Shown here: piece by piece, positions 13,885-22,969 of the stretch | Layout of the letters: every line of letters begins with the position of its first letter | Position numbering within the stretch: position 1 is the stretch's first letter | From: Clavibacter michiganensis | GTDB lineage: Bacteria > Actinomycetota > Actinomycetes > Actinomycetales > Microbacteriaceae | Direction: 5' to 3' | DNA length: 64,000 nt | NCBI GenBank assembly: GCA_002150995.1 | Contig: MDHJ01000001.1 | Coordinates: 1-64,000, forward strand | Position numbers and translations under genes: made by a program | Notes under the pieces: generated by a model | What the model was told of the DNA's origin: nothing | What the model saw: only the letters and a program-made list of their open reading frames with translations | The model's database searches: none

Positions 13885-13984
13885 CGTCGCGGACGTCCAC
13901 AGCCGCTCCCGGTGGGCGGCTCCTCCCGCGCGCCCTCGGGACGGCGCAGGCCGTGGATGACCGTGGATCGGGGGCGGAGCGGGG

Positions 13985-14202
13985 TTATCCACAGGCCCGT
14001 CCACAGTGGGGATAGTTACACCGGTGTCATTACCGCCGCGCGGGGCGGGCTCGGAACGCGGTCCGCGACGACCGAGGGGGAGCCGGATGGGCGGCATGGC
14101 GGCCTTCTGCCGGTAACCCGCCGGACCGGCTTCCGGTACGGAGCTCCAGATGCGCGGTTCTCCACAGGTGTGGAGCGTTGTGCACAGCGAGTCTGTGGAG
14201 AA
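13985..14202. other. Second DnaA-box cluster in the rhomboid-crgA gap
   Basis: The 411-base gap 13885-14295 has no gene. It contains a perfect DnaA box TTATCCACA at 13985-13993, CCGTCCACA at 13998-14006, TTCTCCACA at 14158-14166, TTGTGCACA at 14178-14186 and TGTGGAGAA at 14194-14202 (the reverse complement of TTCTCCACA). Looser matches lie near 13890 and 13960. Box type and spacing resemble the origin at 1.7-1.9 kb. The boxes are visible; a role in DnaA titration or origin function is inference. Confidence 0.65.
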
Positions 14203-14245
14203 CGCGATCGCGGATGCACCCGCAGCCGTCATCGCCCTGGACGCA

Positions 14246-14281
14246 CGAGAGCCCGTCACCAGGTGCGGTGACGGGCTCTCG
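14246..14281. terminator. Bidirectional hairpin terminator, rhomboid / crgA
   Basis: CGAGAGCCCGTCACC (14246-14260) pairs perfectly over 15 bases with 14267-14281, with a 6-base loop. It lies 14 bases past the end of crgA (minus strand) and downstream of rhomboid (plus strand). Confidence 0.8.
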
Positions 14282-14295
14282 GGGATGCGCTCGGG

Positions 14296-14535
14296 TCAGC
14301 GCCACCTGGTGGTCATGAGGAAGCCGACCAGGATGAGGCCGAAGCCGATGAGGATGTTGCCGACGCCGAGGTCGGGGATGGGGAACGCGTTGAGGCTCAC
14401 GTAGTAGACGATGAGCCAGGCGAGGCCCACGAGCATGAAGCCGAACATGATGGGCTTGAACCACACGGGGTTCGGGGCGTCCTCGTCGCGCACGCGTTCC
14501 TGGCGGGAGGGTCTCGTCGTCTTGTCGCGGGCCAT
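14296..14535 (-). CDS. crgA: Cell division protein CrgA
   Basis: Small actinobacterial septation regulator that contacts FtsZ, FtsQ and penicillin-binding proteins at the division site. The 79-residue protein has a charged N-terminus (about 1-25), the hallmark NPVWFKPIMFGFMLVG and two membrane segments (about 27-46 and 58-75). The linker contains LNAFPIPDLGVGN. Length and two-helix layout match the family exactly. It is encoded opposite to the sortase gene, from which it is separated by a 105-base divergent promoter region. Confidence 0.95.
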   Translation of the reverse strand: MARDKTTRPSRQERVRDEDAPNPVWFKPIMFGFMLVGLAWLIVYYVSLNAFPIPDLGVGNILIGFGLILVGFLMTTRWR

Positions 14536-14640
14536 GCGGTGATTCTAGCCGTACCCTCCTCCCCGGAGCCGGGAGGATGCCCGCGTCCGCGGGCTCGCCC
14601 GGGCGCCGTCGCGTGCATGCGCGCCACCTACAATCGGCAC

Positions 14641-15441
14641 ATGAGTGCTCAGGATCCCGCGCCCACCCGCCGCTCCACGCGGCGCCGCGGCCGGCGGGGC
14701 GATGCGCTGCTCGGCACGGTCGGCGTGGTCGGGGAGCTGCTCCTCACGGCGGGCGTGCTCATCATGCTGTTCCTCGGCTGGCAGCTCTGGTTCAACGACA
14801 TCGTCGTGAGCAGCGGCCAGCGCGACCAGGCGCTGCAGAACAGCCGGAGCTGGGCATCGGCCACGCCCGACGCCGCGGCCTCCCCGGATCCGGCGGCCTC
14901 CCCGACGAGCCCGGGGGATCCGGTCATCACCACGGCTCCCACGTCGGACGCGACCGACTTCGGCAACATCTACATCCCGCGCTTCGGCGCCGACTACGTC
15001 GTGCCGGTCGCGACCGGCGTCGGCCTCGGCAACGTGCTGAACCTCGGCAAGGTCGGGCACTACCGCGACACGCAGATGCCCGGTGAGGTCGGCAACTTCG
15101 CCGTCGCCGCGCACCGCACCACCTACGGCAAGCCCTTCAACCAGATCACCGACCTGCGGGTGGGCGACGCCATCGTGGTCGAGACGCAGGACGGCTGGTA
15201 CACCTACCGCTTCCGTACACTCGAGTACGTGAAGCCCACCGGAGTCGACGTGCTCGCGGAGGTGCCCCAGGCACCCGACAGCCAGCCGGGCGACCGCATC
15301 CTGACCATGACGAGCTGCAACCCGCTGTTCTCCGCCGCCGAGCGCGTGGTGGCGTACAGCGTCTTCGAGTCGTGGCAGCCGCGGTCCGACGCGTCCCCCG
15401 TCCCCGCCCTCTCCGGCACGTCGTTCGCGCAGGCGGGCTGA
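14641..15441 (+). CDS. srtE: Class E sortase
   Basis: Transpeptidase that anchors surface proteins to the cell wall. The 266-residue protein has a basic N-terminus, one membrane segment (about residues 32-56), a Ser/Pro/Ala-rich stem (about 75-103) and the sortase barrel. Catalytic residues are His in VAAHRTTYG (about 160), Cys in TMTSCNP (about 224) and Arg in AERVVAYS (about 233). Class E assignment rests on gene context near crgA and pabA and on the TMTSCNP motif. The ATG at 14641 was preferred to 14614 because the conserved basic N-terminus starts there. It is followed after 2 bases by a small membrane protein gene. Confidence 0.9.
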   Translation: MSAQDPAPTRRSTRRRGRRGDALLGTVGVVGELLLTAGVLIMLFLGWQLWFNDIVVSSGQRDQALQNSRSWASATPDAAASPDPAASPTSPGDPVITTAPTSDATDFGNIYIPRFGADYVVPVATGVGLGNVLNLGKVGHYRDTQMPGEVGNFAVAAHRTTYGKPFNQITDLRVGDAIVVETQDGWYTYRFRTLEYVKPTGVDVLAEVPQAPDSQPGDRILTMTSCNPLFSAAERVVAYSVFESWQPRSDASPVPALSGTSFAQAG

Positions 15442-15443
15442 CC

Positions 15444-15602
15444 GTGTACGCGGCGTTCTGGCGCATCCTGCCCGGGCCGGTGTGGGTCCGCCTCCTGATC
15501 CTGCTCGTGCTGCTCGCGGCCGTGCTCTTCTCGCTCGTCACCTGGGTCTTCCCCTGGGTCGACTCCATCGTCAACACCCAGGAAGTCACGGTGCATCAGT
15601 GA
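15444..15602 (+). CDS. Small single-pass membrane protein
   Basis: A 52-residue protein starting at GTG 15444, 2 bases after the sortase stop. One membrane helix spans about residues 15-38 (VRLLILLVLLAAVLFSLVTW), followed by FPWVDSIVNTQEVTV. Its stop overlaps the start of the pabA/trpG gene, so it is embedded in a tightly coupled unit. Similar tiny proteins occur between sortase and glutamine amidotransferase genes in actinobacteria. No function is known to me. Confidence 0.75.
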   Translation: MYAAFWRILPGPVWVRLLILLVLLAAVLFSLVTWVFPWVDSIVNTQEVTVHQ

Positions 15603-16237
15603 CACGCGTCCTCGTCATCGACAACTACGACAGCTTCGTCTACACCCTCACCGGGTACCTGCAGCAGCTCGGCGCCGAGACCGTCGTCATGCGCAACGAC
15701 GACCACGCCGACGCCGACATGGCGGGCGTGATCTCGGAGTACGACGCGGTGCTCGTGTCGCCCGGGCCGGGCAAGCCGTCCGAGGCCGGCGTCTCGATCC
15801 CCACGGTCACGGCGGCGCTCGCGTCCGGCACCCCGCTGCTCGGGGTCTGCCTAGGCCACCAGGCCATCGCGGAGGCCTTCGGGGCGACGGTGACGAACGC
15901 CGAGGAGCTGATGCACGGCAAGACGTCGCTGGTCACGCACGACGACGGCGACTTCTACCTCGGCGTCCCGCAGCCGTTCACGGCCACGCGCTACCACTCG
16001 CTGGCCGTCGTCGACGGCACCGTCCCGTCGGACCTCGTGGTCACCTCGCGGACCGACGGCGGCGTCATCATGGGCCTCCGCCACGAGGCGGCGCCCATCG
16101 TCGGCGTGCAGTTCCACCCGGAGTCCGTCCTCACGGAGGGCGGCTACCGCATGCTCGGCAACTGGCTCGAGGGCGCCGGGCTCGTGGGCGCCCGGGACAC
16201 GTCGTCCCGGCTGTCGCCGCTCGTCCGCATCGCCTGA
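15599..16237 (+). CDS. pabA: Glutamine amidotransferase of anthranilate / aminodeoxychorismate synthase
   Basis: Supplies ammonia from glutamine for anthranilate (TrpG) or 4-amino-4-deoxychorismate (PabA) synthesis. This 212-residue class I glutaminase has the nucleophile Cys in LLGVCLGHQ (about residue 84) and the His-Glu pair in GVQFHPESVLTEGG (about 169-171). The N-terminus VLVIDNYDSFVYTL is diagnostic of the PabA/TrpG group. The two roles cannot be separated from sequence alone, and no synthase partner lies nearby. Start is GTG at 15599, overlapping the upstream stop. It converges on pknB. Confidence 0.9.
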   Translation: MTRVLVIDNYDSFVYTLTGYLQQLGAETVVMRNDDHADADMAGVISEYDAVLVSPGPGKPSEAGVSIPTVTAALASGTPLLGVCLGHQAIAEAFGATVTNAEELMHGKTSLVTHDDGDFYLGVPQPFTATRYHSLAVVDGTVPSDLVVTSRTDGGVIMGLRHEAAPIVGVQFHPESVLTEGGYRMLGNWLEGAGLVGARDTSSRLSPLVRIA

Positions 16238-16361
16238 TCGGACGCGCCTGCCGGCCGGCGGTCCTGGGCGCAGGATCGGCGCCGCGCGACCGAGGGGCCG
16301 TCCGCGCAGGACCGGGAGCTGTCCTGCACGACCAGTCTCCGACCGGGAGCGGTGCTCCGGA

Positions 16362-18112
16362 TCAGCCCCGGGCGGTCGTGGGCGTCGGGGTGGGGGTCGG
16401 AGTGGGAGCCGGGGTGCTCCGCGGGGCGCCGGTGCAGTAGGTGAGCGAGACGGTGGACCGCTGCGCGACGTCGCCCGGAGGCACCGACTGCTGGTTCACC
16501 GGGGAGCCGTCGGCCCGCCCGCAGGACGGGTCGCGGCGCGTGGTGACCACGAGCTCCGACGACTCGAGCAGCTTCTGCGCGTCGGCCAGCGGCTGCCCGA
16601 TCACGTCCGGGAGGGCGACCCGGCCGTTCGACAGGACCAGCTTGACCGCGGAGCCCTGGTCGGCCTGCTCCGTGGCGGCCGGCTCCGTCCGGAGCACGAC
16701 GCCGTCCGGGACCGTCGGCGACGACTCGCGCACGACCTCGCCCACCGTGAGGCCCGCGGCCTCGAGGTTCCCCGTCGCCGTGCCCTCGTCCATGTTCGCG
16801 AGGTTGGGCACCTGCACCTCCGGCGGACCGGACGACACGAAGACGTCGATCTCGGTCTTCGAGGCGACGTTCTCGCCCGGGTCCGGGTTCGTGCGCAGCA
16901 CGAGGCCCTCCTCGACCGTGGTGCTCGCCTCGTCGCGCTCGAGGGGGACGAGGTCGGCCTCCTCGAGGGCCGCAGCGGCGCTGGCATAGGTGGATCCGGC
17001 GACGTCCGGCACGGTGGGGCTGATGTCGGGGGGCCCGATGGTGCTGAGGTTGGTGACCCAGATGACCACGGCGATGAGGATCACGACGACCACGGTCACG
17101 CCGGCCCAGATCCACGGCACCGGCGGACGGCTCTGCGTGCGGACCGTGCGGTCGTCGTCGACGCCGAGCTGGCGGAGTGCCTGCTGCGAGGACGACGGAC
17201 CGGCGGGGGACCCGAAGAGCGTGGCGCCCACGTCGTTGGTCGGCGCCTCGCGCGGTGCGAGCGTGCCCTCGGCGGCGCGGTCGAGGTCGGCGCGGAACTC
17301 GCCGGCGGTCTGGAAGCGGGCGTACCGGTCCTTCGCCATGGCCTGCAGGACGACCTGGTCGAGCTGCGGGGACACGTGCTCCTGCACCGCGCTGGGGGCG
17401 ACGGGCGTCTCGCTGACGTGCTGGTAGGCCACAGCCACCGCCGTGTCCGCGCGGAAGGGCGCCTGGCCGGTGAGCATCTCGAACAGGACGACGCCCGCCG
17501 AGTACAGGTCCGTGCGCGCGTCGACCGACTCGCCCTTGGCCTGCTCGGGGAGAAGTAGCGGGCGGTGCCGAGGATGGCGGTGGTCTGCGCGATGGTCGCG
17601 GAGGTGTCGGAGACGGCCCGCGCGATGCCGAAGTCCATGACCTTGGCCTGGCCGGCCGGCGTGATCATGATGTTGCCCGGCTTGATGTCGCGGTGCACCA
17701 CGCCCGCGCGGTGCGAGTACTCGAGCGCGGTGAGCACCTGGCGCATGATGCGGACGGCCTCGTCCGGTTCGAGCGGACCGTCGGTGATGAGGTCCTTCAG
17801 GAGACGGCCCTCGACCCGCTCCATGACGATGAACGGCACGGTGTGGCTGGCGCCGTCCTGGTCGGTCACGACGTCCTCGCCGGCGTCGAAGACGCGGACG
17901 ATGGTGGGGTGCGACATGCGCGCCGCCGCCTGGGCCTCCTGGCGGAAGCGGCTGCGGAAGGCGGGGTCCTCGGAGAGACCGCGTCGGAGGACCTTGACGG
18001 CCACGCGGCGACCGAGGCGGGAGTCGACGCCCTCGAAGACGTCCGCCATGCCCCCGCGGCCCAGCAGCGCCCCGATCTCGTAACGGCCGCCCAGAACACG
18101 CGCGTCGGTCAC
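16362..18112 (-). CDS. pknB: Ser/Thr protein kinase PknB with PASTA repeats (frame broken near 17548)
   Basis: Transmembrane kinase that senses muropeptides or lipid II and controls cell-wall growth. About 583 residues after joining two frames. The kinase domain (about 10-270) has LLGRGGMADV, the VAVKVL lysine, HRDIKPGN and DFGIAR. A juxtamembrane linker leads to one membrane helix near residue 350 (VTVVVVILIAVVIWVTNL). Three extracellular PASTA repeats and a Thr-Pro-rich tail follow. At 17547-17550 the coding strand reads TCCCCGAGCAG; one more C gives the expected Ser-Pro-Glu-Gln of the activation segment and restores the frame. GTG start at 18112. It is the last gene of the fhaA-to-pknB operon. 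Confidence 0.92.
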
Positions 18113-18239
18113 GGACTGCCTCTCGTCGGGATCGGGTTCAGGACGGGGATGAGCTTACCCGGCGTCCGCTGGGGATCACGGCGGTCCCGCGCTCGCCCGG
18201 GCTGCCGGCGTGCGGCGGACAGCCCGGGTGCGTCGCGTG

Positions 18240-20127
18240 TCAGGGGCGCGGGTGCGAGCTCGAGACGAGCGAGCGCTCGTCGGAGCGGCCGGGGGCCGGG
18301 CTCGGTGCCGAGCCGGTCGTGCCGCCGTCGCCGCCACCCGTGCCGCCGCCGGTGCCGCCGCCGGTGCCGCCGGATCCGCCCGGGGCGTCCTCGACCGTGA
18401 CGGTGACCGTGCTGCTGTACGGCGACTCGTTCGTGCCGCAGATGGCGAGGTACTTGACGGTGAACGTGCCCGGGGTCGAGCCCGCCGTGATCTCACCCGA
18501 GGTGGTCTGCGCGTTGGTCGGGTTGGTGCTGCCGCCCCACGTGCCCGTGGCGCCGTTCGAGACGGAGTCGGTCTGCACCTGGTACCCGTTGAGGGTCTGG
18601 CCCGCGGGGCACGAGTAGGCCGGCCACGAGACGTCGACCGCCTGCCCGGCGCGGACCGTCGTGGGCTCCACGGTGGGGGTCCCGGGTGCGGCCGTGGGCA
18701 GGGTGGGTGCGCCGTACGCGGTGATCTGGATGGTGGCGCCCTTCGCCACGCTGCCGGTGGGGTGATGGCGGTGACGCGGCCCTCCTCCTCGCCGGACGGC
18801 GCGGCGCCCCCGGTGACGACCGTCACCTTGAGGCCGAGGTCGGTGAGGTCGGCCGAGACCTCCGCCTGGTCGCGTCCGAGGTAGTCGTCGCGATTCACCT
18901 GGACGGTGCTCGCGGTGGGCGACGGGGTGGGGGTCGGCGTCTCGGACGGGGTGGGACTCGGGCTCGCGCTGGTCTCGGCGGGTGCGGGAGCCGCATCGTC
19001 GCGGTTCTGGCCGGCGACGTAGGCCGCGACGCCGGCGGCGATGGCACCGAGGACGAGGAGGGCGACGACGACGAAGATCCAGATGGCGCGCTTCCGGGCG
19101 CGCGGCTGCTCGGCCTCCTCGTCGTCCTCGTCGTCGAAGACGAGGGGGGACGCGGCGCCCGCCGGCGCGGAGGACAGGATCGTGGTCGCGCCGGTGTCCG
19201 CGGCGCGACGGCCCGACGGCATCAGCTGGGTGGCCTGCGTGGGCGTCCCCGGGTCGGCCAGCGCGGCGGCACCGGCGACTGCCGCGACCGCGATGGTGGC
19301 GGTGGCCACGTCGCCGCGGCGGAGCGCCTGCGCGGCGCGCGCGAGGTGCGCGGCGCTCTGCGGTCGGTCGGCCGGCTTCTTCGCGATGCAGGACATGACG
19401 AGGTTGCGGACGGGCTCGGCCACGGTGACCGGGAGCTCGGGCGGCTGCTCGTTGATCTGCGCCATCGCGATGGCGACCTGGGACTCGCCCGTGAAGGGGC
19501 GGCGCCCGGCCAGGCACTCGTACGCGACGATGCCCATGGAGTAGACGTCCGTCGAGGGCGAGGCGGGGTGGCCGCTCGCCTGCTCGGGGAGAGGTACTGC
19601 ACGGTGCCCATGACCTGGCCCGTGGCGGTGAGCGGGACCTGGTCGGCGATGCGCGCGATGCCGAAGTCGGTGATCTTGACGCGGCCGTCGGGCGTGATGA
19701 GCAGGTTGCCCGGCTTGATGTCGCGGTGCACGAGACCGGCCTGGTGGGCCGCGTGGAGCGCCAGCGCGGTCTGGGCGATGATGTCGAGCACCTTGTCGGT
19801 GGAGAGCACGCGCTCCCGCTCGAGGATGGTGGACAGGGCCTCTCCGGGCACCAGCTCCATCACGAGGAAGGCGCTGCCGTCCTCCTCGCCGTAGTCGAAG
19901 ACGTTCGCGATGCCCTCGTGGTTCACGAGCGCGGCGTGCCGGGCCTCGGCGCGGAAGCGCTCGAGGAAGCCGGGGTCGCCGAGGTACTCGTCCTTGAGGA
20001 TCTTGATGGCGACCTTGCGCCCGATGACGAGGTCGGTGGCCTCCCACACCTCGCCCATGCCGCCGATGGCGATGCGATCGCCCAGCTGGTAACGCCCTCC
20101 GAAGGTCAGTCCGCTCGTGGGTCTCAT
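18240..20127 (-). CDS. pknA: Ser/Thr protein kinase PknA-like with PASTA and Ig/Fn3-like tail (two frame breaks)
   Basis: Second kinase of the cell-shape operon, about 629 residues after repairing two breaks. The kinase domain (about 12-270) has [10 protein letters not shown], the VAIKIL lysine, HRDIKPGN and DFGIAR. An Ala-rich linker, an acidic patch and one membrane helix ([20 protein letters not shown], near 355) follow. The outer part holds one PASTA-like repeat, a domain resembling a fibronectin/Ig fold with paired cysteines (YSCPAGQ, LAICGTN) and a Gly-Gly-Thr-rich tail. Break 1 at 19586-19589 (TCCCCGAGCAG) and break 2 at 18759-18762 (ACCCCACC) each need one extra C. The ATG overlaps the pbpA stop. 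Confidence 0.88.
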
Positions 20128-21575
20128 CTGTCCAGCACCGCCTCAATCACTCGCTTGGCCACCGGGGCGGCGAGGGTGTTCCCCGAGCCCGATCGTCCTC
20201 GTCCGCCGCCGTCCTCCACCAGGACCGCGACCGCCACCTGCGGCGACTCCGCCGGCGCGAAGCCGGTGAACCACAGCGTGTAGGGGTCGTCCGCGCCGTT
20301 CTGGGCGGTGCCCGTCTTGCCGGCCACGTCGACGCCCCCGATTCTCGCATTCGTGGCGACGCCGCTCTCGACGTTGTCGATCATCATCCGGGTCATCGTG
20401 TCGGCGGTCTCCTTCGAGATCGGATCGGCGAAGCGGCGGGGCGTGAAGCCGGAGAGCTCGCTGAGGTCGGGGTTGAGGACGCTGTCGACGACGCTCGGCT
20501 GCATGACGTCGCCGCCGTTCGCGATGCCCGCGGTGACCATGGCGGTCTGGAGGGGCGTCGCGCGGACGTCGAGCTGGCCGAAGGCCGACTGCGCGGTCTG
20601 CGCGTCGTCGAGGTCGGGGGAGAAGACGCTCTTCGCGCTGGCCATGGGGACCTCGATCGACCGCCCGTAGCCGAACGCGTCGGCCATGTCGGCGATCCGC
20701 TCCGATCCGAGCGCGATGCCGAGCTGCGCGAACGGGATGTTGCAGCTGAGGCGCAGCGCGGTGGCGAGGCTCACCTCGGGCTCGCTGCCGCACGCGCCCT
20801 CGCCCGCGTTGGTGATGACCGTGCTGGTGCCCGGCAGCGTGAACGTGGCCGGGTTGGGGAGCAGGGAGTCGGGCGTGTACTCGCCGGACTCGATGGCGGC
20901 CGCCGTGACGACCAGCTTGAACGTGGACCCGGGCGGGTTGAGGCTGTCGACCGCCCGGTCGATGAGGGGATCCGCGGGGTCGGCCAGCAGCGACGCGTAG
21001 CTCTGCTTCACGGCGTCCCGGTCGTGCGAGGCGAGCGCGTTCGGGTCGTACCCGGGCGTGGAGACCATCGCGAGGATGCGGCCGGTGGAGGGCTCGATGG
21101 CGACGACGGATCCCTGCAGGCCGCCGAGCGCGTCGTAGGCCGCCTGCTGCACCGCGGGGTCGAGGGTCAGCTCGACCGACGCGCCCTTCGGGGACTGGCC
21201 CGTGAACGTGCGGGTGAGGCTGTCGAAGAACTGCGTGCCGCTCGTGCCGCTGAGGACGTCGTTCATGGACGACTCGATGCCCGTGGAGCCCTGGCCGAGC
21301 GTGTAGTACCCGGTGACCGCGCTGTACAGGTCGGGCTGCGCGTAGGTGCGGAGGAACTCGTACTGGTCGTCGACGGGCACCGAGGAGGCGATGGGGGTGC
21401 CGTCGACGAGGATGGCGCCGCGCTCCGCGGAGTAGCTGGCGAGGATGGTGCGGGAGTTGCGGGGATCGGCCTGCAGGGTGGGCGCCGAGACCACCTGGAT
21501 GATCGACGCAGCGACGAACAGGGCCACGAACATGGCCAGGACGAACACGGAGACGCGCTTCAGCTCGCGGTTCAC
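20124..21575 (-). CDS. pbpA: Penicillin-binding protein PbpA (class B transpeptidase)
   Basis: Cross-links peptidoglycan, working with the SEDS glycosyltransferase encoded just upstream. The 483-residue protein has an N-terminal membrane anchor (about residues 8-30), a dimerisation/linker region and the transpeptidase domain. The active serine is in NPPGSTFK (about residue 222), the second motif in LSCNIPF (about 276) and KTGTAQNG near 413. Start is GTG at 21575, overlapping the upstream stop (GTGA), and the end overlaps pknA. It is similar in size to mycobacterial PbpA. Confidence 0.94.
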   Translation of the reverse strand: MNRELKRVSVFVLAMFVALFVAASIIQVVSAPTLQADPRNSRTILASYSAERGAILVDGTPIASSVPVDDQYEFLRTYAQPDLYSAVTGYYTLGQGSTGIESSMNDVLSGTSGTQFFDSLTRTFTGQSPKGASVELTLDPAVQQAAYDALGGLQGSVVAIEPSTGRILAMVSTPGYDPNALASHDRDAVKQSYASLLADPADPLIDRAVDSLNPPGSTFKLVVTAAAIESGEYTPDSLLPNPATFTLPGTSTVITNAGEGACGSEPEVSLATALRLSCNIPFAQLGIALGSERIADMADAFGYGRSIEVPMASAKSVFSPDLDDAQTAQSAFGQLDVRATPLQTAMVTAGIANGGDVMQPSVVDSVLNPDLSELSGFTPRRFADPISKETADTMTRMMIDNVESGVATNARIGGVDVAGKTGTAQNGADDPYTLWFTGFAPAESPQVAVAVLVEDGGGRGRSGSGNTLAAPVAKRVIEAVLDR

Positions 21576-22969
21576 GACTCGACCACCAATCGCGGCTGGT
21601 TGCGGACGGTGTCGGACAGGCGCAGCAGCAGGGCCGCGATGATCCAGTTGGCCAGCAGGGAGGACCCGCCCGCGGCCATGAACGGCGTGGTGAGGCCCGT
21701 GAGCGGGATGACCCGGGTGACGCCGCCGATGACGATGAAGACCTGCAGCGCGATGACGAACGACAGGCCGATGCCGAGCAGCTTGCCGAAGTCGTCCTGG
21801 CCGGCGAAGCCGATGCGGAAGCCGCGCGAGACGAGCAGGAGGTAGAGGGCGAGGATCGCGAAGACGCCCGTGAGGCCCAGCTCCTCGCCGAGGCTCGCGA
21901 GGATGAAGTCGCTGTTGGCGAGCGGCGTGAGCTGGGGGCTGCCGCTGCCGAGCCCCTGCCCGAACAGGCCGCCGTCGGCCATGCCGAACAGGCCCGTGAC
22001 CAACTGGTAGCTGCCGCCCTGCGCGTCGTAGACGGCCGGGTCGAACGGGTTCAGCCAAGCGTCGACGCGGCCTCCGACGTAGCCGAGCGTGCTCGCGCCG
22101 TACGCGCCGCCGAGGAAGAGCACGGCGCCGAGCACGACCCAGCCGATGCGTCCGGTGCTGACGTACGTCATGACGATGAAGAGGCCGAAGTAGAGCAGCG
22201 ACGTGCCGAGGTCGCGCTGGAAGACGAGGACGCTCATCGAGACCGCCCACACCAGGAGGATGGGGCCGAGGTCGCGGACGCGGGGGAACCGCATCCCGAG
22301 CACCTTGACGCCCACCATCGAGAGGCTGTCGCGCGCCGTGACGAGGTAGCCGGCGAAGAACACGGCGAGGCAGATCTTCGCGATCTCGCCGGGCTGGAAC
22401 GAGAACCCGCCGATGTGGATCCACACGCGGGCGCCGTTGATGTTCTGCCCGATGACCGGGAGCATCGGCAGGAGCAGCAGCACGAGGCCCGTGAACATGG
22501 CGATGTAGCGGTACCGCTGCAGGACGCGGTGGTTCTTCAGCAGAACGATGACCGCGAGCGCGCACACGATGGCGAGGCCCGACCAGACGATCTGGCGCAC
22601 GGCCACGCTGTCCCAGCCGGAGTAGCCGCCCGCGAGGTCGAGGCGGTAGATGGCCGCGAGGCCGAGGCCGTTGAGCACCGTCGCGATGGGGAGGATGAAC
22701 GGATCCGCGTCCGGCGCGAGCCAGCGCAGGGCCACGTGCATGCCGAGGACGAGCACGGCGAGGCCGGTGGCGGGCAGGAAGAAGCTCCGGTCGAAGGCGC
22801 CGAGCGCCCCGAGCTGCACGAGGTAGAGGGCGCCGCCGTTGATGACCGACGCCAGCACGACCAGCGCCAGCTCGAGGTTGCGGAGGCGGCGCGGCACCCG
22901 GATCCGCGGGACCTTGGGCGCGCGCTCGCGGCCCCGCGCGGGGGCGTCCGCCACGCCGGCCCTAGCCAC
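21572..22969 (-). CDS. rodA: SEDS family peptidoglycan polymerase RodA/FtsW
   Basis: Polytopic lipid II polymerase. The 465-residue protein has an Arg-rich cytoplasmic N-terminus (about 1-30) and about 12 membrane segments. The SEDS landmarks GARVWIHIGGFSFQPGEIAK and QRDLGTSLLYFG are clear, and GLTTPFMAAGGSSLLANW lies near the C-terminus. Because it pairs with pbpA in the kinase operon, it is more likely the elongation (RodA) or sporulation-type paralog than the divisome FtsW. That is inferred from context. GTG start at 22969 overlaps the pstP stop by 8 bases. Confidence 0.92.
   Translation of the reverse strand: MARAGVADAPARGRERAPKVPRIRVPRRLRNLELALVVLASVINGGALYLVQLGALGAFDRSFFLPATGLAVLVLGMHVALRWLAPDADPFILPIATVLNGLGLAAIYRLDLAGGYSGWDSVAVRQIVWSGLAIVCALAVIVLLKNHRVLQRYRYIAMFTGLVLLLLPMLPVIGQNINGARVWIHIGGFSFQPGEIAKICLAVFFAGYLVTARDSLSMVGVKVLGMRFPRVRDLGPILLVWAVSMSVLVFQRDLGTSLLYFGLFIVMTYVSTGRIGWVVLGAVLFLGGAYGASTLGYVGGRVDAWLNPFDPAVYDAQGGSYQLVTGLFGMADGGLFGQGLGSGSPQLTPLANSDFILASLGEELGLTGVFAILALYLLLVSRGFRIGFAGQDDFGKLLGIGLSFVIALQVFIVIGGVTRVIPLTGLTTPFMAAGGSSLLANWIIAALLLRLSDTVRNQPRLVVES

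Noticed and set aside
16306-16327. Hairpin GCAGGAC/GTCCTGC between pabA and pknB as a terminator
   Set aside because: The stem is only 7 bases with an 8-base loop, much weaker than the 13-17 bp hairpins at other gene ends in this window.
18310-18375. GCCGCCGCCGGTGCC-type repeats as a possible CRISPR or regulatory array
   Set aside because: They encode the Gly/Thr-rich tail of PknA. There is no spacer structure.
17540-19592. Programmed frameshifting in the two kinase genes
   Set aside because: The breaks lie in the catalytic activation segment, where recoding would waste most product. The same signature occurs in many unrelated genes here, so a sequence error is preferred. It is kept only as a low-ranked finding.
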